DNA of 64,000 nt, taken from positions 18,210-82,209 of the forward strand of contig CANQIO010000005.1 of assembly GCA_947624065.1 (NCBI GenBank). The letters run 5' to 3'. A program made the translations under genes and the position numbers. Numbering within the stretch: position 1 is the first letter of the stretch; each line of letters opens with the position of its first letter. The notes below the pieces were generated by a model. That model did not search any database, was not told the origin of the DNA, and saw only the letters and a program-made list of their open reading frames with translations. The DNA comes from an uncultured Oscillospiraceae bacterium. Its GTDB lineage: Bacteria; Bacillota; Clostridia; Oscillospirales; Oscillospiraceae. Below are positions 9,702-18,306 of this stretch, piece by piece.

Positions 9702-10970
9702 TTACGCGTCCTGCAGCGCGGCCACGCCCGGCAGCTCCTTGCCTTCCAGGAACTCCAGGGAGGCGCCGCCGCCGGTGGAGATGTGGGTGATCTTGTCGGC
9801 GAAGCCCAGCTGCTCCACGGCCGCCGCGCTGTCGCCGCCGCCGATGATGCTCACGGCGCCGGAGCCGGCCACGGCACGGGCCACGGCGCGGGTGCCCTCG
9901 GCGAACTTATCGAACTCGAACACGCCCATGGGGCCGTTCCACACGATGGTGCCGGCGCCCTTGACGGCGGCGGCGAACGCCTCGCGGGTCTTCTCGCCGA
10001 TGTCCAGGCCCTGCCAGCCGGCGGGGATGGAATCGGAGGGGACGGTCTTGCTCTCGGCGGCGGCGGCGAACTCCTTGGCCACCACCGTGTCCACGGGCAG
10101 CAGCAGCTCCACGCCCTTGGCCTTGGCGTCGGCGATCATCTTCTGGGCGAACTCGACCTTGTCCTCCTCCAGGAGGCTGTCGCCCACCTCATGGCCCTGG
10201 GCCTTGATGAAGGTGTAGGCCATGCCGCCGCCGATGATGATCTTGTCGGCCTTGGTGAGCAGGTTCTCGATGACGGCGATCTTGTCGGAGACCTTGGCGC
10301 CGCCCAGGATGGCCACGAAGGGACGGGCGGGGTCAGCCAGAGCCTTGCCCATGATGGACAGCTCTTTGCCGATCAGGAAGCCGGAGACGGCGGGCAGATA
10401 ATCGGCCACGCCGACGGTGGAGGCGTGAGCACGGTGCACGGTGCCGAAAGCGTCGGAGACATACAGCTCCGCCATGTCGGCCATGGCCTTGGCCACGGCG
10501 GGATCGTTCTTGGTCTCACCCTTCTCGAAGCGGGTATTCTGCAGGAGCATGATCTGGCCGGGCTGCAGCGCGGCGGCCTTGGCCTTGGCGTCGGGGCCGA
10601 TCACGTCGCTGGCCAGGATCACGGGCTTGCCCAGCAGCTGGCTCAGGCGCTCGGCCACGGGCTCCATGCGCAGCGCGTCCAGGGCCTTCTGCCACTTGGC
10701 CTCGGTGAGCTCGGCGGGGTCCTTGCCCTTCTCGGTCTGCTTCTTCACCCACTTGTCAAAGCTGGGCTCAGGCTTGCCCAGATGGGAGCAGGCGATGACG
10801 GCGGCGCCGTTGTCCAGCAGATACTGGATGGTGGGCAGAGCGGCGCGGATGCGCTTGTCGTCCTTGATCTCGCCGGTCTTCTTGTCCTGGGGGACGTTGA
10901 AGTCGCAACGCAGCAGGACCTTCTTGCCCTTCACGTCGACCTGGGTCACGTTTTTCTTGTTGTAGTTCAT
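9702..10970 (-). CDS. pgk: Phosphoglycerate kinase
   Basis: A 422-residue cytosolic kinase that transfers phosphate from 1,3-bisphosphoglycerate to [12 protein letters not shown] is the N-domain substrate segment, HLGKP the basic patch, and GGGDSAAA the nucleotide region. It is slightly longer than the usual 390-400 residues because of a Lys/Glu-rich insert after [10 protein letters not shown] (about residues 79-105). The start follows GGAGG at about 9 nt. It heads the core glycolytic genes after trmL. Confidence 0.97.
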   Translation of the reverse strand: MNYNKKNVTQVDVKGKKVLLRCDFNVPQDKKTGEIKDDKRIRAALPTIQYLLDNGAAVIACSHLGKPEPSFDKWVKKQTEKGKDPAELTEAKWQKALDALRMEPVAERLSQLLGKPVILASDVIGPDAKAKAAALQPGQIMLLQNTRFEKGETKNDPAVAKAMADMAELYVSDAFGTVHRAHASTVGVADYLPAVSGFLIGKELSIMGKALADPARPFVAILGGAKVSDKIAVIENLLTKADKIIIGGGMAYTFIKAQGHEVGDSLLEEDKVEFAQKMIADAKAKGVELLLPVDTVVAKEFAAAAESKTVPSDSIPAGWQGLDIGEKTREAFAAAVKGAGTIVWNGPMGVFEFDKFAEGTRAVARAVAGSGAVSIIGGGDSAAAVEQLGFADKITHISTGGGASLEFLEGKELPGVAALQDA

Positions 10971-11009
10971 GATCCTATTTCCTCCATATTTCCATAGTAT
11001 GGGTCTCAA

Positions 11010-11501
11010 CTAATTTTCTCCCACGGCCATGATCCCCGTTTCCAACAGGCCCGGGAACCCCTGCTGCCGCAGGGCCTCATAGAGAACGATAGACGCGGAG
11101 CTGGCCAGATTCAGGCTCCTGGCCCGGCTCTTCATGGGGATGCGGAGGCACCGGTCCCGGTACCGCTCCATGAGCGCCTCCGGCAGACCGGACGTCTCCC
11201 TGCCGAACATCAGGGCCGCGTCCGGACCGAAGGACGCCTCGGCATAGCTCCGGGGGGCCTTCGTGGACAGCAGCCACAGCTGCTCGTCCCCGTTCACCCG
11301 CAGGTACTCGTCCACGTTCTCGTACACATGCACATCCACCAGGTGCCAGTAGTCCAGCCCCGCCCGCTTTACGGCCGCGTCGGAGATGTCGAAGCCCAGG
11401 GGCTTGATCAGATGCAGGCTCGCGCCGGTGGCGGCGCAGGTGCGGGCGATGGCGCCGGTATTCTGGGGGATCTCGGGGGCATACAGGACGATGCTGTTCA
11501 T
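11010..11501 (-). CDS. trmL: tRNA (cytidine/uridine-34 2'-O)-methyltransferase
   Basis: A 163-residue SPOUT-fold enzyme that methylates the wobble ribose of tRNA-Leu in its characterised relatives. NIVLYAPEIPQNTG-type opening, MFGRETSGLP and IPMKSRARSLNLASS are the three SAM-knot motifs. The minimal length (no extra domain) matches TrmL/YibK. The start is the ATG at MNSIVLY after GGGAG; an upstream in-frame ATG would add residues with no homologous character. It is the promoter-proximal gene of the glycolytic cluster, 39 nt upstream of pgk. Confidence 0.92.
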   Translation of the reverse strand: MNSIVLYAPEIPQNTGAIARTCAATGASLHLIKPLGFDISDAAVKRAGLDYWHLVDVHVYENVDEYLRVNGDEQLWLLSTKAPRSYAEASFGPDAALMFGRETSGLPEALMERYRDRCLRIPMKSRARSLNLASSASIVLYEALRQQGFPGLLETGIMAVGEN

Positions 11502-11553
11502 ACGGGAACGTCTCCCAAAAAAGCCTAGTTTTCCACTATCATTAACCTTCAAT

Positions 11554-11581
11554 ATTATATACCCTGGCCGTTTTTTTGCAA
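11554..11581 (-). promoter_or_regulatory. Promoter of trmL-pgk-tpiA-gpmI-eno
   Basis: Minus strand TTGCAA, 16-nt spacer, TATAAT, in the divergent region with the glycosyltransferase gene. Confidence 0.75.
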
Positions 11582-11609
11582 GGGGAAGTTTGGGCTTTTT
11601 TCATTTCTG

Positions 11610-11638
11610 TTGAAATTGTGGGAAAGAGTGGCTATAAT
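11610..11638 (+). promoter_or_regulatory. Promoter of the glycosyltransferase gene
   Basis: TTGAAA, 17-nt spacer, TATAAT, ending 28 nt before the TTG start. Confidence 0.8.
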
Positions 11639-11666
11639 GTCTTGTATACTTGGGAGGTGAGCCATA

Positions 11667-12416
11667 TTGCACACTTTGTACATCGTGGTGCCGTGCTACA
11701 ACGAGGCCGACTGTCTGCCCCAGACCGCGCCGTCCTTCCGGGAGGAGCTGGCCCGTCTGACAGACGCCGGGAAGGCCGGCCCGGCCAGCCGCATCCTGCT
11801 GGTGGACGACGGCTCCGTCGACGGCACCTGGGACCGCATCCGCTCGCTGCATGAGGCCGACCCCGTCTTTATCGGGCTGCGCCTGCATCCCAACCGCGGC
11901 CATCAGAACGCGGTGATGGCCGGTCTCATGGAGGCCAAAGACCGGGCCGATGTGACCATCAGCATCGACGCGGACCTGCAGGACGACATCCGCGCCATGG
12001 ACGAGATGATGGACAAGAACGGGCAGGGCTTCCACATCGTCTGCGGCGTGCGCTCCAGCCGGGAGACAGACACCTTCCTCAAGCGCTTCACCGCCCAGAG
12101 CTACTACGCGCTGATGAACCTGTTCGGCGCAAAGCTCATCTATAACCACGCCGACTACCGGCTCATGGACCGGGCCGCGCTGGAGAAGCTGGCCCTTTAC
12201 CATGACGACGATCCCTTCCTCCGGGGCCTGACCACTCGTCTGGGCTTTGACATCGCCACGGTGGGATACGCCCGGGCGCCCCGCGCCGTGGGCGAGAGCA
12301 AATACACCCTCAAGAAAATGGTGAAGCTGGCCGTCCGGGGCATGACCTGTGCCCGGTGCAGGCCCCAGGACACCCCCCGCCCCGCCGATCCCCATATCGC
12401 CGAGCGGCTCTTCTGA
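11667..12416 (+). CDS. GT2 glycosyltransferase, GtrB/DPM1-like catalytic domain only
   Basis: A 249-residue GT-A glycosyltransferase. VVPCYNEA opens the nucleotide-sugar site, DDGS is at 47-50 and the metal-binding DADLQD at 101-106. GESKYTLKKMVKLA is the conserved end of GtrB/dolichyl-phosphate-mannose-synthase-like catalytic domains. Relatives of about 310 aa continue with two transmembrane helices, whereas this protein ends with a Cys/Arg/Pro-rich tail and lacks them. The start is a TTG 6 nt after AGGTGAG. The acceptor is probably a polyprenyl phosphate by family. A C-terminal truncation is likely; a strong terminator follows. Confidence 0.8.
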   Translation: MHTLYIVVPCYNEADCLPQTAPSFREELARLTDAGKAGPASRILLVDDGSVDGTWDRIRSLHEADPVFIGLRLHPNRGHQNAVMAGLMEAKDRADVTISIDADLQDDIRAMDEMMDKNGQGFHIVCGVRSSRETDTFLKRFTAQSYYALMNLFGAKLIYNHADYRLMDRAALEKLALYHDDDPFLRGLTTRLGFDIATVGYARAPRAVGESKYTLKKMVKLAVRGMTCARCRPQDTPRPADPHIAERLF

Positions 12417-12446
12417 CGGCCGCGCGGCCGCTAAAAACCCACTTTT

Positions 12447-12492
12447 CCGCTTCCGAAAATGGCTTTTCGGAGGCGGATTCTTTATTGTTTTT
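12447..12492 (+). terminator. Terminator of the glycosyltransferase gene
   Basis: Stem ccgcttccgaaaa / ttttcggaggcgg (one G-T pair), 4-nt loop, then ATTCTTTATTGTTTTT. Confidence 0.88.
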
Positions 12493-12559
12493 ATTGACTA
12501 AAATAGCAAAGTGCCTGTCCGTCATCGTGCACAGTTTTTACAAACATGATTTTGGCACA

Positions 12560-12588
12560 TTGACATTTGCCGGCGGACACTCTATTAT
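12560..12588 (+). promoter_or_regulatory. Promoter of the liv operon with shared -35 element
   Basis: TTGACA (12560-12565), 17-nt spacer, TATTAT (12583-12588). The -35 box sits in GCACATTGACAT (12555-12566). The same 12-mer overlaps the -35 of the convergent importer promoter near 20.45 kb. Confidence 0.85.
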
Positions 12589-12663
12589 CTATGCTAAACT
12601 CTTATTTTCATCTGGGGCCAAGGCCGCAGTGGAATAGAAAATCATTGGAAAGAGGTATGACAA

Positions 12664-13818
12664 ATGAAACACACTGCCAAGAAGATGCTCTCCTTCGTGA
12701 TCGTGCTGACTCTGGTCGTCTCCCTGTGCTCCGTTTTCGCGCTGGCTGACGAAGGCGACGCTTTCAAGATCGGCGGCACCGGCCCCCTGACCGGCGGCGC
12801 GGCCATTTACGGCCTGGCGGCCGAGCGCGGCGCCCAGATCGCCGTGGACGAGATCAACGCCGAGGGCGGCATCCAGTTCGAGCTGAAGTATGAGGACGAC
12901 ACCCACGACGCCGAGAAAGCCGTCAACGCCTACAATGCCCTGAAGGACTGGGGCATGCAGCTGTCCCTGGGCTCTGTCACCTCCGCTCCCGCCAACGCCA
13001 CCTCCGCGGAGAACTTCAACGACCGCATCTTCGCCCTGACTCCCTCCGCCTCCGCTCCCACCGTCATCGACGGCAAGGACAACGTGTTCCAGATGTGCTT
13101 CCTGGACTATCCCACCCAGGGCGGCGCTTCCGCTCAGTACATCAGCAGCATGGGCCTTGCCGAGAAAGTCGGCATCATCTGGAAGAACGACGAGGACTAC
13201 TCCACCGGTCTGCGCAACTCCTTCGTGGATACGGCCGCTGAGCTGGGCCTGGAGATCGTTGCTGAGACCACCTTTGCCGCCGGCAACGACACCGACTTCT
13301 CCGTGCAGCTGACCGAGATGCAGAACGCCGGGGCCGATCTGGTGTTCCTGCCCATGTACTACCAGCCCGCTTCCCTGATCCTGTCCCAGGCCGCCGCCAT
13401 GGGCTATGCGCCCAAGTGGTTCGGTGTGGACGGCATGGACGGCATCCTGACCATGGAAGGCTTTGATCCCGCCATGGCCGAGGGCGTCATGCTGCTGACC
13501 CCCTTCAACGCCGACTCTGACGATCCTGCCACCAAGGCTTTCGTGGAGAAGTATCAGGAGCTCTACGACGAGACCCCCAACCAGTTCGCCGCCGACGCTT
13601 ATGACTGCATCTACGCCTACAAGCAGGCCCTGGAGGCCGCCGGCGCTACCCCCGACATGACCAATGAGGAGCTGAACGACCTCATGATCGAGCAGTTCAC
13701 CACCATGACCTTTGACGGCCTGACCGGCACCGGCATGACCTGGGACGCCAGCGGCGCGGTGAGCAAGGGCGCTCATGGCTGCGTCATCGAGAATGGCGTG
13801 TACGTCGGCCTTGACTGA
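12664..13818 (+). CDS. livJ: Branched-chain amino-acid ABC transporter, substrate-binding protein
   Basis: A 384-residue type I periplasmic-binding protein of the LivJ class. It has an N-terminal signal sequence (about 1-27) and then IGGTGPLTGGAAIYG, the typical first strand and ligand loop. Motifs such as AVDEINAEGG and the hinge region near AAMGYAPKWFG are in place. The signal region contains a Cys but not a good lipobox (the residue before Cys is Leu), so SPase I cleavage after ALA seems more likely than lipidation. It is first in the operon livJHMGF, with an attenuator-like hairpin after it. The exact ligand (Leu/Ile/Val or another compound) cannot be read from the sequence. Confidence 0.9.
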   Translation: MKHTAKKMLSFVIVLTLVVSLCSVFALADEGDAFKIGGTGPLTGGAAIYGLAAERGAQIAVDEINAEGGIQFELKYEDDTHDAEKAVNAYNALKDWGMQLSLGSVTSAPANATSAENFNDRIFALTPSASAPTVIDGKDNVFQMCFLDYPTQGGASAQYISSMGLAEKVGIIWKNDEDYSTGLRNSFVDTAAELGLEIVAETTFAAGNDTDFSVQLTEMQNAGADLVFLPMYYQPASLILSQAAAMGYAPKWFGVDGMDGILTMEGFDPAMAEGVMLLTPFNADSDDPATKAFVEKYQELYDETPNQFAADAYDCIYAYKQALEAAGATPDMTNEELNDLMIEQFTTMTFDGLTGTGMTWDASGAVSKGAHGCVIENGVYVGLD

Positions 13819-13841
13819 TCGATCCTGATTTATCCAACGCG

Positions 13842-13890
13842 GCCGGAGCAGAGGCTTTACGCTTCTGCTCCGGCTTTGCCGGATTTTTCC
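13842..13890 (+). terminator. Intra-operon hairpin after livJ
   Basis: A 10-bp stem ccggagcaga / tctgctccgg followed by CTTTGCCGGATTTTT, between livJ and livH. It probably stops part of the transcripts, so that binding protein exceeds permease. Confidence 0.6.
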
Positions 13891-13934
13891 CCGCTTCCCC
13901 ATCCCAGCCAAATGACCTCCAAGGGGGCAAAAAT

Positions 13935-14819
13935 ATGATGACTTTCCTCAACTACCTGCTCAGCGGCATCAGCCTGGGCAGTATCTACGCCATCATCGCC
14001 CTGGGCTACACCATGGTGTACGGCATCGCCAAGATGCTGAACTTCGCCCACGGCGACGTGATCATGGTGGGCGCGTACATATGCTTCTTCGCCGTATCCC
14101 GCTACCACATGCCGCCCGTCGTAGGCGTATTGGCCGCCATGGCGGTGTGCACGGTGCTGGGCATCGTGGTGGAGAGGCTTGCCTACAAGCCCCTGCGCGC
14201 GGCCCCCTCTCTGGCAGTGCTGATCACCGCCATCGGCGTCAGCTACTTCCTGCAAAACGGCGCGCAGCTGCTCTGGACGCCCAACCCCAAGGTATTCTCC
14301 TCCGTGGTAGGCACCGGCCGGCTGGCCCTGTTCGGCGGACAGCTCACCGTCTCCTACGTGACCATCACCACCATCGCCTCCTGCATCGTCATCATGATCG
14401 CCCTGACCTTGTTCACCGGCAGGACCAAGATGGGCAAGGCCATGCGGGCCTGCTCAGAGGACAAGGGCGCCGCCCAGCTCATGGGCATCAACGTCAACTC
14501 CACCATCTCCGTCACCTTCGCCATCGGCTCCGCGCTGGCGGCCGTCGCCGGCGTACTGCTTTGCTCGGCCTACCCCACCCTGGTGCCCACCACCGGCTCC
14601 ATGCCCGGTATCAAGGCCTTCACCGCCGCCGTGTTCGGCGGCATCGGCTCTATCCCCGGCGCCTTCGTGGGCGGCCTGCTGCTGGGTGTGATCGAGATAT
14701 TTGCCAAGGCCTATATCTCCACCCAGCTCTCCGACGCCGTCGTCTTCGCCGTACTGATCGTCGTCCTTCTTGTGAAGCCCGCCGGGCTTCTGGGCAAGAA
14801 GGTCAGCGAGAAAGTCTGA
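13935..14819 (+). CDS. livH: Branched-chain amino-acid ABC transporter, permease LivH
   Basis: A 294-residue integral membrane protein. NYLLSGISLGSIYAIIALGYTMVYGIAKMLNFAHGD is the diagnostic start (here only fragments need comparing: GYTMVYG and NFAHGD), followed by about eight hydrophobic segments and the EAA-like loop near TKMGKAMRACSEDKGAAQLMG. It pairs with LivM to form the translocation channel. It lies 9 nt upstream of livM. Confidence 0.94.
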   Translation: MMTFLNYLLSGISLGSIYAIIALGYTMVYGIAKMLNFAHGDVIMVGAYICFFAVSRYHMPPVVGVLAAMAVCTVLGIVVERLAYKPLRAAPSLAVLITAIGVSYFLQNGAQLLWTPNPKVFSSVVGTGRLALFGGQLTVSYVTITTIASCIVIMIALTLFTGRTKMGKAMRACSEDKGAAQLMGINVNSTISVTFAIGSALAAVAGVLLCSAYPTLVPTTGSMPGIKAFTAAVFGGIGSIPGAFVGGLLLGVIEIFAKAYISTQLSDAVVFAVLIVVLLVKPAGLLGKKVSEKV

Positions 14820-14828
14820 GGTGCGCCT

Positions 14829-15920
14829 ATGAAGAACAAAACGCTGAACCGAAACGCCCGCAAGAACTTCGCCACCTACGGGCTCGTCATAGCGGCCTAC
14901 GCCGTGCTGCAGACCATGACGGTCACCGGCTCCATCACTTCCTCCCTGAAGGGCATGCTGGTGCCCATCTGCGCCTACGTGATCATGGCCGTGTCCCTGA
15001 ACCTGACGGTGGGCGTACTGGGCGAGCTGAGCCTGGGCCACGCCGGCTTTATGAGCGTGGGCGCCTTCACCGGCGTCACCGCTGCCATGGCCCTGCAGAA
15101 CGTCGTCCCCTACCCCGCCCTGCGTCTGCTCATCGGCATCATGGTGGGCTCTGTTTTTGCCGCGGTTGCGGGCGTGCTCATCGGCATCCCGGTGCTGCGG
15201 CTCAAGGGCGACTACCTGGCCATCGTCACCCTGGCCTTCGGCGAGATCATCAAGAGCATCGTCAACAACCTCTATGTGGGCGTGGACGGGCACGGGCTGC
15301 ATCTGAGCCTGCTGACCAACAAGCTCGCGCTGGCGGAGGGCGGCAAGATCATCATCAACGGCCCCATGGGCATCACCACCATCGAAAAGCTCTCCACCTT
15401 CACAGCGGGCTTTTTGCTGGTCATGCTCACGCTGTTCATCGTGTTCAATCTGGTCAACAGCCGCTCCGGCCGGGCCATCATGGCTATCCGCGACAACCGC
15501 ATCGCCGCGGAGAGCGTTGGCGTCAACGTGGTGAAATACCGGCTCATGGCCTTCGTGACCTCCGCGGCCCTGGCGGGCGCGGCCGGCACCCTGTTCGCCA
15601 TGAACTACTCCACCATCATCGCCAACAAGTTCGATTTCAACACATCCATCCTGGTGCTGGTGTTCGTGGTGCTGGGCGGCTTGGGCAATATGCTGGGCTC
15701 CATCATCGCCGCCGCGGCGCTGACCATCCTGCCGGAGGCTCTGCGCCAGTTCGCGGATTACCGCATGCTGATCTACGCCATCGTGCTGATCCTGGTCATG
15801 CTCATCACCAACAACCCCGTATTGAAGGGATATGTGGACATCGTCAAGGGCAAGCTGACGGGCCGCGCAAAAAAGACCGACGGCCCGGCCCCGGAAGGAG
15901 GCGCTGGAAATGGAAAATAA
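14829..15920 (+). CDS. livM: Branched-chain amino-acid ABC transporter, permease LivM
   Basis: A 363-residue membrane protein and the second permease of the importer. After a basic cytosolic N-terminus come several hydrophobic helices. LSLGHAGFMSVGAFT and RLKGDYLAIVTLAFGEI are classic LivM segments, and the EAA loop includes RDNRIAAESVGVNV. The charged C-terminus ends within the livG start (11-nt overlap), so translation is coupled. Confidence 0.94.
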   Translation: MKNKTLNRNARKNFATYGLVIAAYAVLQTMTVTGSITSSLKGMLVPICAYVIMAVSLNLTVGVLGELSLGHAGFMSVGAFTGVTAAMALQNVVPYPALRLLIGIMVGSVFAAVAGVLIGIPVLRLKGDYLAIVTLAFGEIIKSIVNNLYVGVDGHGLHLSLLTNKLALAEGGKIIINGPMGITTIEKLSTFTAGFLLVMLTLFIVFNLVNSRSGRAIMAIRDNRIAAESVGVNVVKYRLMAFVTSAALAGAAGTLFAMNYSTIIANKFDFNTSILVLVFVVLGGLGNMLGSIIAAAALTILPEALRQFADYRMLIYAIVLILVMLITNNPVLKGYVDIVKGKLTGRAKKTDGPAPEGGAGNGK

Positions 15921-16749
15921 AGTCAAGCTGGTCCCTGTCCCCAGCCGCAGCGTCATCCCCGAGCGGGACATCGACAAGTCTCCTATTCTAGAGACCCACC
16001 ACCTGGGCATCGACTTCGGCGGCCTGGTGGCGGTGGACGACTTCACCCTGACCATCGGCCGGACCGAGATCGCCGGCCTCATCGGCCCCAACGGCGCGGG
16101 CAAGACCACGGTGTTCAACCTGCTGACCAACGTCTACCAGCCCACCCGCGGCTCCATCCTGCTGGACGGCCGGGAGACCCGGGGCATGAAGACCAGCCAA
16201 GTCTGCAAGCTGGGCATCGCCCGCACCTTCCAGAACATCCGCCTGTTCAGCAACATGACCGTGACGGAGAACATCCTGGTAGGCCTGCACGACGAGATGA
16301 GCTACAACGTCCTGACCGGCCTGCTCCGCCTGCCCTCCTTCTACCGCAGCGAGCGCATCGCCCGGGAGCGGGCCATGGAGCTTTTGAGCATCTTCAACAT
16401 GGAGGACATGGCCGACGACGAGGCCGGCTCCCTCCCCTACGGCGCCCAGCGTCGGCTGGAGATCCTCCGGGCCCTGGCCACCAACCCCAGCCTTCTGCTG
16501 CTGGACGAGCCGGCTGCGGGCATGAACCCCTCCGAGACGGAGGAACTGATGGAGAACATCCGCCGCATCCGGGATATGTTCCAGATCGCCGTTCTGCTCA
16601 TCGAGCACGACATGAACCTGGTCATGGGCATCTGTGAGGGCATCTGCGTGCTCAACTACGGCAAGGTCATCGCCAAGGGCAGCCCGGACGACATCAAAAA
16701 CGACCCCGTGGTCATCGAGGCCTACCTGGGCAAGAAGGGGGCGAAATAA
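15910..16749 (+). CDS. livG: Branched-chain amino-acid ABC transporter, ATPase LivG
   Basis: A 279-residue ABC ATPase. Walker A is GPNGAGKTT, the Q-loop follows GIARTFQNIRLF, the signature-like segment is LPYGAQRRLEI, and Walker B is LLLLDEPAAGMN. The LivG-specific C-terminal tail binds the permease. An N-terminal extension of about 27 residues precedes the usual start. It overlaps livM upstream and shares a TAATG junction with livF downstream. Confidence 0.94.
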   Translation: MENKVKLVPVPSRSVIPERDIDKSPILETHHLGIDFGGLVAVDDFTLTIGRTEIAGLIGPNGAGKTTVFNLLTNVYQPTRGSILLDGRETRGMKTSQVCKLGIARTFQNIRLFSNMTVTENILVGLHDEMSYNVLTGLLRLPSFYRSERIARERAMELLSIFNMEDMADDEAGSLPYGAQRRLEILRALATNPSLLLLDEPAAGMNPSETEELMENIRRIRDMFQIAVLLIEHDMNLVMGICEGICVLNYGKVIAKGSPDDIKNDPVVIEAYLGKKGAK

Positions 16750-17447
16750 TGCTGACCGTTGAGAACATCCATGTCTATTATGGTGCCATCCACGCCATCA
16801 AGGGCATCTCCTTCGAGGTGAACGAGGGCGAGATCGTGGCGCTGATCGGCGCCAACGGCGCCGGCAAGTCCACCACCCTCAAGACCGTCTCCGGCATCAT
16901 GCACCCCCGGAGCGGCAAGATCTCCTTCCTGGGCGAGGACATCACCCACACCGACGGCTACAAGCTGCCCGCCAAGGGTCTGGCCCAGGTGCCTGAGGGT
17001 CGGCGCATCTTCCTGCAGATGACCGTCATGGAGAACCTGGAGATGGGCGCATATGTCCAGAAAAAGCCGCCTCAGTCCGATTTTGAGAACGTCTTTGAGC
17101 ACTTCCCCCGCCTCAAGGAGCGCCGCAGCCAGATCGCCGGCACGCTCTCCGGCGGCGAGCAGCAGATGCTGGCCATGGGCCGGGCGCTGATGAGCCGGCC
17201 CAAGCTGCTGATGCTGGATGAGCCCTCCATGGGCCTGGCGCCCATCCTGGTGGAGGAGATCTTCAAGATCATCCAGGAGTTCCACGCCACCGGCACTACC
17301 ATCCTGCTGGTGGAGCAGAACGCGGAAATGGCCCTGCAGATTGCCGACCGGGCCTATGTGCTGGAGTCCGGGACCATCGCCCTCTCCGGCACCGGCAGGG
17401 AGCTGGCCGAGAGCGACGAGATCAAAAAGGCGTACCTGGGCGGCTGA
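16749..17447 (+). CDS. livF: Branched-chain amino-acid ABC transporter, ATPase LivF
   Basis: A 232-residue ABC ATPase of normal LivF length. Walker A GANGAGKST, signature LSGGEQQMLAMGRAL, Walker B LLMLDEPSMGLAP. It is the last gene of the operon, overlapping livG by one base, and is followed by a bidirectional terminator shared with the convergent importer. Confidence 0.95.
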   Translation: MLTVENIHVYYGAIHAIKGISFEVNEGEIVALIGANGAGKSTTLKTVSGIMHPRSGKISFLGEDITHTDGYKLPAKGLAQVPEGRRIFLQMTVMENLEMGAYVQKKPPQSDFENVFEHFPRLKERRSQIAGTLSGGEQQMLAMGRALMSRPKLLMLDEPSMGLAPILVEEIFKIIQEFHATGTTILLVEQNAEMALQIADRAYVLESGTIALSGTGRELAESDEIKKAYLGG

Positions 17448-17461
17448 CGTCAGAAGCGCAC

Positions 17462-17500
17462 AAAAAACGGCGCATGGAGATCGCTCCATGCGCCGTTTTA
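17462..17500. terminator. Bidirectional terminator
   Basis: Stem cggcgcatggag / ctccatgcgccg with AAAAAA on the left and TTTTATTTT on the right. It serves both livF (+) and the convergent importer ATPase (-). Confidence 0.9.
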
Positions 17501-17511
17501 TTTTGTCTATA

Positions 17512-18306
17512 TCAGGCCAGGAGGGCCTTGTCGCTCTGGATGCTGCTGCCGGACAGCTCCGCGAACTTGTCCAGCAGGTCCTTCATGGTCAGGCGCTTCT
17601 TCTCCTCCCCGGCCACGTCGAAGATGATCTTCCCCTCGTTCATCATGATCAGCCGGTTGCCGTGGGCGATGGCGTCCTTCATGTTGTGGGTGACCATGAA
17701 CGCGGTCAGGTGGTTCTCCCGGATGATGGTGTCGGTGGTATTGAGCACCTTCTCCGCCGTCTTGGGGTCCAGGGCCGCCGTGTGCTCGTCCAGCAGCAGC
17801 AGCTTGGGCTTTTGCAGCGTGGCCATCAGCAGCGTCAGCGCCTGGCGCTGGCCGCCGGACAGCAGTCCCACCTTGGCGGTCATCCGGTCCTCCAGGCCCA
17901 GATCCAGGGTCTTGAGCTGCTCCCGGTACTGCTCCATCTCCTTCTTGGTGATGCCCGGCCGCAGGGTGCGTGCCGCGCCGCGCCGTTTGGCCAGCGCCAG
18001 GTTCTCCTGGATCTGCATGGTGGCGGCGGTGCCGGTCATGGGGTCCTGGAACACCCGCCCCAGGAACCTGGCCCGCTTGTGCTCGGGCAGATTCGTCACG
18101 TCCTGGCCGTCGATAACGATGGAGCCGGCGTCGATGGGCCACACGCCGGCGATGGCGTTGAGCACCGTGGACTTGCCCGCGCCGTTGGAGCCGATGACGG
18201 TGACGAAGTCCCCCTCGTTCAGCGTCAGGTCGATCCCGTTGAGGGCGCGCTTTTCGTTCACCGTGCCGGGGTTGAAGGTCTTATAGACGTTTCGCAGCTC
18301 AAGCAT
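17512..18306 (-). CDS. ABC importer ATPase, Trp/Tyr-type (YcjV/PhnK-like) system
   Basis: A 264-residue ABC ATPase. Walker A GSNGAGKST, signature LLSGGQRQALTLL, Walker B LLLLDEHTAALD, which carries His where most ATPases have Pro, as is usual in this subfamily. It belongs with the permease and binding protein upstream, a set annotated in databases as putative tryptophan/tyrosine or unknown-substrate importers. Its ATG overlaps the permease stop. Confidence 0.88.
   Translation of the reverse strand: MLELRNVYKTFNPGTVNEKRALNGIDLTLNEGDFVTVIGSNGAGKSTVLNAIAGVWPIDAGSIVIDGQDVTNLPEHKRARFLGRVFQDPMTGTAATMQIQENLALAKRRGAARTLRPGITKKEMEQYREQLKTLDLGLEDRMTAKVGLLSGGQRQALTLLMATLQKPKLLLLDEHTAALDPKTAEKVLNTTDTIIRENHLTAFMVTHNMKDAIAHGNRLIMMNEGKIIFDVAGEEKKRLTMKDLLDKFAELSGSSIQSDKALLA

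Noticed and set aside
14081-15991. Plus-strand open frame of about 636 codons across livH and livM
   Set aside because: It is the other reading frame of the permease genes; composition is Arg/His-rich and has no membrane segments.
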